Shown here piece after piece: positions 24,096 through 64,000 of a DNA stretch of 64,000 bases. The notes below the pieces were generated by a model. It was given only the letters and a program-made list of their open reading frames with translations. It searched no databases and was not told where the DNA came from. The stretch's first letter is position 1. Every line of letters starts with the position of its first letter. The stretch comes from Trematomus loennbergii (lineage: Eukaryota > Chordata > Actinopteri > Perciformes > Nototheniidae): NCBI GenBank assembly GCA_012861695.1, contig JAAOOA010000012.1, forward strand, positions 4,484,270 to 4,548,269, given 5' to 3'. The translations under genes were made by a program, and so were the position numbers.

Positions 24096-24402
24096 ATGAA
24101 TTTTGAGCAGCCCCCTCCGTACCCAGGCAATGGCCCCTCTGCTCCAGGCTACCCGGTCCAGGGCCCGCCTCCACATGGCTACCCTAACCAGGGTTACCCT
24201 CCACAGGGATACCAGTGAACATGGAGCAGCCCAATCCAGCTTACCCCAACTACCCTGCGGGACCAATGGGCCCTGGAGGCCCCGGGGCCCTTATCAAGAC
24301 CCCGGACAGCCTCCTTATGGGTACGCTGGACAACCGCAACCACAGTTTGGCTGGCAGGGGGACCCCCTGGACCAATGTATGGGGAGGCTCCCAAAAACAC
24401 AG
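24096..24402 (+). CDS. cystm1: cystm1 first coding exon (Pro/Gly/Tyr-rich region)
   Basis: ATG of MNFEQPPPYP to the donor acacag|gtgagt, ending in phase 1. The second segment starts NMEQPNPAYPNYP in another frame; the third reads YQDPGQPPYGYAGQP; the last ends PPGPMYGEAPKNT. Three missing bases reconcile them. Confidence 0.85.
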
Positions 24403-26864
24403 GTGAGTGGTAACACACAAAGGAGATGAATGCATATGTATTAGTAATATATATCAATAATGGTGTCAGAGCAGTGTGGGTGGAGTGCCACTGAGGAGAA
24501 GTGCTTTCCTGTAGTTCATGCAGGGCCGCCCCTCCCTACACGCAGATCACGCAGACTGCGTGGGGCCTCATCTTGCGGAGAGGGCCTCATCTTATGTGCA
24601 AATGCGGCGCAATTATGCGCTCCACAGTTTCCCCGCTGCGAGGCTCCAGTGCTAACAGTTCACCAGCGTGCTCCACTAGCATCCACCCACCCAGGAAATT
24701 GATCATAACATTTGACCATTTTGGAATTGTTCTAATTACAATCTCTCAAAACCATTACATGAAAAGGATAGTGTTTTTTTAAGGTGGGGTTGTGTGAGGT
24801 TTTAAAAGTCAGTGTATTTACCGTCAGTAGATTGCAGTCTGCACTCCCCCAGATTGAAGAAGCAGACCGGAGTACCAACACAAGCTAAACAATCTAGTGC
24901 TGTCGCGGGGGGGGCAGCAGCAAAACATATTTCTAGTCACCCAGAAAATATATTTTTGAGTGTGCACTTTATTTTGAATATCTTCACTACTTCACCTTGC
25001 CGTCTGAAAGCCATTTTAGAAAAGAAACTAAAGCCGCTATGTATCCATCTGTGCTCTTATCAAAGACTCTTTTGACAAAACTTTCATTTTACCTCGATCG
25101 GTTTGCTATTTTGTGACTTCAGTGAATCGAAACTATCCCTTAAAAACACAAAAGTCACACAAGAAAAAAACGAAGCAATCAAGGCAGCGTTAGCCCAACA
25201 ACTCCTGTTTTCTGCAAAGTTAAATGACTGTTTTTGTCAAAGGAGTCTGGTGGCTGTCTGCCGGTCACAATTTTGTACAGCGGCAGCCCAATATGTCTTG
25301 AAATTGCAAATGCAGAAAAATATATGTGCGTCGCTAAAATGTAAAACAATTATAAGCAGAACATGTTCAAAACTCAGAGGCTCCAAACCAACAAATGTTT
25401 GACTGTTCTGCTTAAAATAAAACGTCATTATTATTTTATTATTTATTTATCTGTTTATTCCACACATGGCAGTTATTTTAAAACCAAACATGTACACTTT
25501 TTTGTAGCCCATGGTGGAAAGGAGCAGGGAGAAGAACATCTTATTTTACCTGCCCCTACTTTAAAAAATAAAATAAAAATAAAATAACAATACACATGTA
25601 AAATAAAAAGCAATGTTCTGTCAATCACAGTTGCTTACAAATACTTACAGAAACATAAAACCAGAACACAATCAAAAGTCATACTGTCTGAATTATCAAA
25701 ATAATTGACCATTTATTTTCTGCCTTTTTGACTGATTAATACAAATGAATGTTTAATTGACTGGGACTGAAAAACCGGTCACCATGTAGAGTAAGAGCAA
25801 CTAAGAATTTCAAAAGTGTGAAGGCTTAAGATAAAAGGTGTGTGTAGGCATCAACGCCTCACAACTGAGCATCCAGAATCGAGCAAGCTGTGAAACAAAA
25901 AGGCACACATGTCATGGTAAAATATTCCAAATGAATATCCAAAGCGGAGAACCCGGTTAACACTGTTATCTATTAAACACGAGCAGCGAGGTGTTACTGC
26001 TCCAGATAAGCCTCCTCTTTCTGATCAAAGGACTGCGCGCTGCTATCCAGATTCTGGCTTTGCGTTGCCTGGATTGACATTCATTATTAAATATTGGCCA
26101 ATCATTAACCAGTCATATCATGATCAGGGTTCAGTGTGATAAGTGGTCAGCTAGCCTTACTTAATCTCTGGTAGTCGGTCGCCTTGGTAACCTGTCATGA
26201 GACCTGGCTGTTAAAGTCTGGATGAGTGTTACCCTCCACATGAATGATTAATCACAAAAACCAGGAAGGGGGGGGGGTGTTTTTGTCCCTGTTGGTTGAC
26301 TATTTGTGTGTAGGTGGAGCAGATGGTAAACTTCACATAAGAGTAACACAGCCTCATGACTTATTTAGCTGTATTGACTGAAGGAGATTTAAAACCAATG
26401 TGGATTAATGGGAAATGCGTCGTTGGCAGAGTAGAGGCGTGGAGTTCAGGAAGCTCTCATTTCATTAGTCTAATGATACCTCAAAGCACTGCTGAAGTTA
26501 CTCAACCGTCACGGCGTCTGATCATGGCTGCTATGACATTACCATGGCGATGTGCCTCCCGTGAAGAACGTAATTAGAGGAGAATCATAGCCATGGTTAC
26601 ACTCGAGCTCACCGCTGAAGACTTGACGGTGAATTATCTCAGTGTTTTTCTACGATTTTGAATCACTAATTGCTTTCTTTGAATTGTCTCTCCCTCCTTC
26701 CCTCCATCCCCTTTTTTATATTCCCACCCTGCTTCTCTCCCCATCTTCTCTCTCCAGTGTACGTGGTGGAGGACAGGAGAAGAGACAACTCCGGCTCGGA
26801 CTCGTGCCTGACGGCCTGCTGGACAGCTCTGTGTTGCTGCTGTCTCTTCGACATGCTGACATAA
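24096..26864 (+). CDS. cystm1: CYSTM1 (cysteine-rich transmembrane module protein 1), frame-disrupted
   Basis: A small membrane protein. Family members are tail-anchored through a C-terminal Cys-rich segment; their molecular role is poorly defined. Coding exons are 24096-24402 and 26758-26864. The N-terminal part is Pro/Gly/Tyr-rich (MNFEQPPPYPG, then GYPNQGYPPQGY-type repeats). The C-terminus is the diagnostic module CLTACWTALCCCCLFDML. The first coding exon shifts frame three times, each time at a run of C or G that appears one base short (about 24212, 24284-24287 and 24357-24361). The literal frame stops at 24216-24218 after 40 codons. All three pieces read as family sequence, so indel errors are far likelier than a real pseudogene. 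It precedes and converges on tenm4. Confidence 0.87.
24764..25139. repeat. MITE-like repeat in cystm1 intron, sibling of the one at 37253
   Basis: It begins aaggatagt and ends aactatccct. Internal phrases (aggtggggtt, ttcaccttgcc, ccatctatg-like) match the element at 37253-37808. A TTAA is seen only at the right end. No ORF with family features. Confidence 0.45.
26758..26864 (+). CDS. cystm1: cystm1 last exon (Cys-rich transmembrane module)
   Basis: Acceptor ctctctccag, then TG completing a Val codon. It reads VYVVEDRRRDNSGSDS followed by the cysteine-rich module and TAA at 26862-26864. This C-terminus is the strongest evidence for CYSTM1. Confidence 0.9.
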
Positions 26865-27045
26865 CTACTCTCCAATTCCTGTTCACCCCCTCGCCCCCCA
26901 TTTCTGTGCCTCGAACCCCATCACCCTTTCCCAATCCTCCCCTCTTTATCTGCCTTAAACCTCGCACTTCCTCAAAACCAACCCTCCGTTTCCTCTACAA
27001 GTCTTTTATCCTCGTCTATAAATAAAAGCCTCGATTCAATATGGA
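26865..27045 (+). other. cystm1 3' UTR and poly(A) signal
   Basis: C/T-rich 3' UTR with AATAAA at 27021-27026. Confidence 0.65.
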
Positions 27046-30000
27046 AGTCTCTGTCCGGAGCCGCTTACTCGGCGTGAATCCCTCAGCACTGAATAACTCA
27101 CTGACCCTGTGCTGGGGCTGCTCTGTAGCAGTTTGTAACTGAGCTAACCTGAGAGGCAGGCTCTGTAATCTAACACCAACACACCAGGAATACACACACA
27201 CACACACACACACACACACCCCAACAAACGCATACATAAGCTGTGTTCAATTTGAATACTTATTTTATACACTGCATGTCATACACTGTGAACAATAGAC
27301 TGGGTAATGTTCTCCTAAAATGCACAGGGCTGCTGTGGCCTCATGGAAAGTTGAAGATAGCCACTGTTAGCTAGTTAGCTAGCCGACATAGACGTAAGTG
27401 GTGGCAATCACTACAAACTGCTCAATTAGCCCAATAAAATGAATGGTGGCTTCTTTAAACAATGGTATAGTGGTAAGTTTATTTGTATAGTGCTGTGTTT
27501 ACTGGAGCATTCCCAAATGGTCACTCCTTTGCATTACGAAGCCAAGATGGTCGATGAGGATAAGAAGTGTCCAGTGTTCCACACAACTTCTTGACTGTTA
27601 TGATTACACCATCCTGGTATTCATAATGCACTGCATGTTTCGTATTTGCAAAGGAACCACTTACACACTCAAAACTGCTAGTGTAAGTACAGAAGTACGC
27701 ATATTGAGACACAGCATTACAGTATACTTAAATCTCAGGCTAATCTAGTGTGAGGCTCTTTGGCACTTTATGATGATTACCTCTGTAAGATACTCCTGCC
27801 TGCCCTGTCAACCATCCCTTAACTCCCCTTCTGCTAGTTCCCAACGCCAAGGGCAACTCCTTACACTGCCCCCCCTCCCCCAACCCCACCCAAAGGCCAC
27901 CACCAACACCCCGGCTGTTAATGAGCCACAGGGCGCTCTTAAGAAGCTGATGCTTGAGATGTATCCCTTTCATTTGCACAGAAGCTGTTTTCGCCGACGT
28001 ATGTCTTCAGGTGGAATCATGACGATAAATGGAATGCATTTTTTTAAAAGATGACAGTGATTTATGTTTGATTACTGTCAGCAGTCGATGGCCGCAATGT
28101 TTTTTTTTTTCTCATTGTGATCTTGATATGAAAATGATTCCAATGTTATTTTTATTACATACCTTGGAGATAAAACTGGAAAATGAAAAAAAAAAAAGAA
28201 AATGTGATTTCTTACAAGAAACCAAATGATCTGTCAGATGCCTTTTTGCTTTGGATGACTTGCATTAAAATAATTTGTTCCCATGAAATAGCTAGTTTTG
28301 TTGTTTGTGTATATGTGATGGATTGCGATGTGTGTGGGGGAGTTGCAGGAGCATAGATCTATATACTGTAGCCGACGGGGCCAGGCCGGATCCATTCGAC
28401 TATTTATAACCCAGCTGCTGGTGCAGGATGTTGAGGGCACATGGTTGCCTGCCTGACACATTACCAGTATGTTTCACACATGAAAAAATAGGAACTGTAG
28501 GGGCAGGTTCACACACAACTGAGCAGGGAATCTATAGGATGTTTCATGGCTTCCTGATACACAACCCAAAGGCAGTTGTGGAAAAAAAAGTAGTTTAGAA
28601 TTTACTTAAAACATTTTATGCTACTTTTTACATGTATCTGACAGGGGAGGGGTCATTCTGAAAATGCATACTTTAAGACCATTTCCTTTGCTGATACAAA
28701 GCTAGGATATCAAAAAATGTGAGTGAACCAACACTCAAAATCGAACTATGAGCTGTAAAACAAAAGGTCGTACACTCAAAAGACAGCCGTAATATTGCCG
28801 TTTTTGATAATTCTATGTGGGTATCCCTACAAGCAAATCATTCCACAGATATTGAAGCTATTTTAATTTAAGCAATGCTGTAGACTTGTTTTTTGGTGCC
28901 TTACCCAGATCTGTGCATGTTCCATGGAGGACATTTTTGACTCGCCACAGTAGGAAAAGCACAGGTGTAAATAATGACAGTGACGATGGCCGAATTTGAT
29001 TTCAGCTTCCTGGTATCGTGCATGCTGGCTCCCTATCACTGGAGCACTTTAATAGGAGCTGTCGTTAGTGTTATTAGTAACACCTGGGCTTTCCCTACTG
29101 TGACAAGCCATGTCTGCTGTGAGTGTCTCTGAGCTCGTTATGCATTGTCAGCTGTGAGACCTTTTTATACACAGGTGTGTGCCTTCCAAATCACGTCCAA
29201 TCAGTTTTATTTACCACAGGTGTACTCCAATCAACCGTCTCAAAGATTAGCAAGAGAAATGGGAGGCTACATTTCAAGTGCCATTGCAAAAAGGTCTGTA
29301 ATTTTATGTTAATTTGGTATTTTCTTTTAATTACCAAAGCTAAAACATTATCTAAATACTCTGTTTGTCATTTGGGGTAGTTGAGTGTAGATTGATTATT
29401 TTATTAAATATTTAGCGTAGTGGTATAACATTACAAAATGTAAAAAAGGGGATATAAATACATTCTAAAGGCGCTGTAGTCATGTATTCAATTTTCATGA
29501 TAATATATTGATTATTACAGACAATTTAACCTGTTTTAACACAGTTGAGGGAGAATGAGGCATTTCAAATTCAATGAGTGGAGGAAAATTATCCCAGGGA
29601 AAAACATTTATCCGTAAGCACTTAACAGGCGTAATTGAAATGGCTTCATAAATGGCACATCCTAATCGAAGAACAGTCAGTGTAAAGAAAAATATTGGCC
29701 CTAAGCATGTGTGTTTGGAAATGTAAGCAGTATGTCTGAAGAAAGGAAAGCGGTAGTTGTGCGTGGGCAGGCCTTTCGTCTACTAATGAGTGTATTTATT
29801 ATTTATTTGAAACAAGAATATATGGAGCAAAAACATACCTGTTGAGTGAGGTTGAGGCACAATCTGCTTGTTTTCATTAAAGGAGCTTTCCCATTACACC
29901 AGTGCACCTATGTTAATGTGAGCTGTTGGAAGTCTGGTGGAATTACGGCTGTGAAAAAGAACATCAATCATCTTCAAACACAAAACAAGATGAAAGTGAA

Positions 30001-30440
30001 CTACACGCTGCTCAGTTGAAGTAAACAATTATGTTTTATTGATAAGGTTCTCAGAAGAGTCTCGTTCAGTGAATGTATAAGAATCATCCTTTGATAATAC
30101 TGATTTGGTACATTATGACATCCAGCACGAGTCTCTTCACAGTGAGAGGGATCCATTACTGCTACTGCTGTTGGGATCTAGGACAGATTAACCTCTGCTT
30201 TCCAAACCAAAAAACAGTCAAAAACAACAAACTTGGGTTCGATATTGTAGATATGGAATATTAGAGTGCCACAAAACTAGTAGTAAGACCAGCTAAAGAT
30301 TTGCACATTACAAGCCACTTCCTCTTAGAAATATAAAACTTGATATTCTGGACAATATTCTACTGTGCTGCATAAAGGTAGGTCTATACACTGTACATCG
30401 AAATATAGCTCGAAAAAACAGATTTCACAGTTTTAAAGAC
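27046..30440. other. Intergenic region between convergent cystm1 and tenm4
   Basis: No exon with family features on either strand. It contains a CA repeat at 27192-27219 and poly-T/A runs near 28100 and 28190. Part of it could be extended 3' UTR of either gene. Confidence 0.5.
27192..27219. repeat. CA dinucleotide repeat
   Basis: A pure CA run of about 28 bases. Confidence 0.9.
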
Positions 30441-31665
30441 TTTATTAAGTATAAACCGCTTCTTTTTTTTAAACACTTTATTACATAAATTATTCTTTTT
30501 GAGAGTGACTATTATTTGCCCCCGGCAGCAAACTGAAATTAATACAAAAACAAAATTTCTTACATATTTTACAAAAGAAAATAAACTCATCCATTAATGT
30601 TCATTTGGAATAGAACTGGTGACTCATTCATGATTGTCATATAGTACTAAGAATAAATAAATAAAAAAGAATAAAATAAATACTAACTTAGCATGTTTTT
30701 TCCAGACTCTGTGAGTGTGTGTTTGATCATTCTGTACAGAAGTGCCTTGGTGAAAGTCTCACAATTCTACCGCGACTGAAACGTACAAAACTACGGCATC
30801 TACGATATACGCAACATCCTGAAATTTAGTGAAGTCGGACAGATATGTAGTAATATGATTCTTCACCCCATTTTAAAATAAACAATGCTGTGTGATACCA
30901 CTGTCCACAAATATAGCCATCACTTATTTTACTTTGTTTTTTTAAAAAGTGTTTTCGAGTCCATTAACAGCTTGGTTTTGTTGAAGGATGCCGTTATCTT
31001 GTTGTTGCTTGGTTGGATGTGCGCTGACTCAGCAGCAGAGGACTGGTCCGTGGTGGACGATGGGAGGCCTGAGACAGGGAGACGACTCATAGTATTGGAC
31101 GACCTTTAACATTTCCTTTGTGTGTCGCGGTTTATGACGTCTTCCTTTGATGTGTAGTTGTAATGGCTGAACTCTGGAGTGGCCTTGTCTCCACTTTGGT
31201 CCCTTTGCGTTCAGTGTCTATTAGAGACAGAAAAGCGTTCGCCGCAGAATCCAGCGCAGTACAACTCCACCGCGTGCTCAGTAGCTGTCATGGCCGCCGC
31301 TCTCAGTGTGACCCAGAAAATATGGGCGAAAATATCACTATCTTTTTAAAAAGGGGAATCTTCTTATTCATTAAGCAACGGTTCTCAAAGTTCTTCAGTG
31401 CTTTTTCAGTTGTTCAAAGTTTTTTTTCCAAAAAAACAACAAAAAACATTTGACTAAACTTTAAATGTTTTGCCTGTGGCAGTAAAATCAACAATAATAT
31501 CTTTCATTCTTTTCAAAAGTCCCTGCAGCGTTCCATAGTAACCCCTTTTGTTGGTTAATTCTCTGTGGGTTTCGAGAGGAGACGGGTCCGAGGAGGCTGG
31601 TAGGAAAAAGGAGCAGGATCTAGAGAAGTGAAAGGTGGGAGAGAGAGGGAGAGTCTGATGGGCTG
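30441..31665 (-). other. tenm4: tenm4 3' UTR with candidate poly(A) signals
   Basis: Downstream of the stop on the minus strand. Reverse-complement AATAAA signals lie at 30477-30482 and 30441-30446. The true end cannot be fixed from sequence. Confidence 0.45.
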
Positions 31666-62264
<30,599 letters not shown>

Positions 62265-64000
62265 CTGTGAAGGAGACAAAATGAGATGGAGAGGGAGAAG
62301 AGGGAAAGGGTAAGAGAGGAGTCTGATGGCAAGTATCAAAGCATTCGATTTGATACTTGGCACCATTCATTCTTTAAGACACTGCAAATGGAGTCACACA
62401 GATTCCTTGCATTCCTTTTTCACTGAATTGTTCATAGTGTGAGGAGTATGCATTTTGAATCAGACACGTCATTACCCATCCATTATTTCTCTCTATGCTG
62501 AATCAGAAATACACTTCTTCACCCCTGCCACTTTTTGTTTGTTTACTCTCCGGACCCACCAAGGTCATTAATACTTTATCCAGATGTGGTTGTTCGGCAG
62601 ATTTTAGTGTGTTTCTGGCTCTGTGCATACATGACTTCAGTGCTCTTTCTACCTTTTAGTGCCTCCCAACCCACTTACCAGAAGAGAGCAGTTTGGAAGG
62701 GAGAAACAGGGTCGATGCTAATGATAAGGAGGCATTTTGGACTTTCATCCCTTCCTCCTTCGCTCTAGTTCCGCTCCTCTTACACAAAGCATGACTCAGC
62801 CTATCCGCACTGCCTTCCTCTCCAACACTTCCTCCTTCTTTCTCTGTACTCAGCCTTTCCCCCCTCCCCCAAAAATCCCCACGTCTCCCTCTTACCCTAA
62901 TGCCACCCTCTCTCTCACTCTCCTCTTCAGCTCCTCCTTCACTCCACTCCACTCCTATCTGGTTTTGCTCCCACCATTATGTCTCTCCTCCAGCTCCCCC
63001 CTCTCCCTACTCACTCTAATTCTGCCCTTGCCGCCTCTCCCTGTCTCCTCTTCCGCTGAAAGCACTACCGGCAGATATTGACAGTGAAGGATTCTTTCTC
63101 TCGGCTTGACTCTTCCTATCCACCCCCCCCCCCCCCCCCCCCCCCCCTCGGTATCACACTCATGCCTCCAGCTCAATTGAAATTATTTGGGGCGCTGTTT
63201 CAAGCTCTTAAAAAACATCCCATTTACAGGTTTATTTGGATACATCCTTATCCGTTTCACACAAGCACAACACCACAACACATTCTACACTCTCTGCTAT
63301 ATTAGCTTTTGTTTTTGAATGCATACTGTCAATTTGTGCTACTACATTTTGGCAAAAACAAATCTTTAGACTCACTAAGCGGTCCTGCCTGCTTTACAAT
63401 GTTGTTATAGTTGTGTTGCTAGTGGCAACATTGTGCACATGCTGTTGTGTGTGTTTTTGCCCCCTGTGAAGGTGCAAAGTCCATATCCCTGTTAAAGGGG
63501 AACCATTGTTCCATTGTAGGTTGATTTGGTGTTGAGGGTGGTTTTCTCAATTTGAATATTTTAAGGGTCATGTTAAGATGGTTACCCTCAATTTGTGATA
63601 TGCAAGATTGTTATAGTTACAAATTGACCTTTGAAAGGTATGGATTAGTATTGGTTGTTGGTTTTCACAAAGTTATACAAATTGTGAACACAACCCTCCA
63701 GAACGTTTCTCATTTAAAAAATTCTTGCTAACCTAAATATCCGATCATTTCTCAAGTACACAACATTGTTGTTGAAACGCATTGGATACTCAATTTGACA
63801 TTTGACCTACTATGAATATAATAATAATGTGATTTTGAACATAGCCTATGATCTCACTAGCAGCAGTTGACTTCAATTGTGGGTACTGTAGCAACTATGT
63901 TTTGATGACAAAAATGTGTGGAATAAAACAGACACAACACCAATACTGCAGCAGGTTTCTCTTAACAAAGATAGGGTGCATTGTGAGTCCAACAAATGTA
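62265..64000 (-). other. tenm4 intron running off the right edge
   Basis: No further exon recognised. It contains pyrimidine-rich DNA (about 62740-63060) and a poly-C run at 63123-63147. Confidence 0.55.
63123..63147 (+). repeat. C homopolymer
   Basis: 25 consecutive C. Confidence 0.95.

Noticed and set aside
24096..26864. cystm1 (and tenm4) as real pseudogenes
   Set aside because: Residues are conserved on both sides of each shift, splice sites are intact, and nearly all shifts are missing bases in G/C runs, which points to sequence error.
26642..27025. 127-codon ORF over the last cystm1 exon
   Set aside because: It reads the wrong frame through a pyrimidine-rich acceptor and the 3' UTR.

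Overview
The window is nuclear DNA of a ray-finned fish, most likely a percomorph teleost. It carries vertebrate genes with GT/AG introns, teleost-style dispersed repeats (hAT, TTAA-flanked and 3-bp-TSD MITEs, LINE tails), long GT/CA microsatellites and no prokaryotic features. The species cannot be named from the sequence.

Layout, left to right. (1) A CCAAT-containing promoter and a possible first exon of a leftward gene lie near 750-870. (2) eif4ebp3l (4E-BP, translational repressor) is on + at 2375-6696 in three exons; exon 2 has a length that breaks the reading frame before the C-terminal TOS motif. (3) About 6 kb of intergenic DNA with dispersed repeats follows. (4) A nested transposon island spans 13203-18260: three copies of one MITE-like family, of which the first and third were each split by TTAA-targeting elements. 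One of these (1956 bp) carries a two-exon THAP-domain gene. (5) cystm1 (cysteine-rich tail-anchored membrane protein) is on +, from a CRE/CCAAT promoter at about 19430-19540 to a poly(A) signal near 27021. (6) A convergent intergenic stretch runs from about 27046 to 30440. (7) The 3' part of a teneurin gene, best matched to tenm4, is on - from 62264 (EGF repeat 1) down to the stop at 31666, in 28 exons. The cytoplasmic domain, membrane segment and promoter lie beyond the right edge.

The teneurin exons cover all eight EGF repeats (EGF2 and EGF5 with the missing cysteine used for dimerisation), the Cys-rich region, TTR-like, FN-plug, NHL propeller, YD shell, Rhs core, and the Tox-GHH/TCAP tail. 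Both known alternatively spliced teneurin micro-exons are present: 27 nt at site A and 21 nt at site B. The three host genes do not form a pathway; their proximity is synteny.

All three host genes contain small frame-breaking indels, mostly single missing bases in G/C runs, inside otherwise well-conserved exons with intact splice sites. This pattern is best explained by residual homopolymer error in a long-read assembly, so automatic annotation would probably fragment or mis-call these genes. The most interesting biology I see is the nested TTAA-element island with its THAP-only gene and the intact teneurin micro-exon pair. I see no CRISPR array, RNA gene or other novel multi-gene system.
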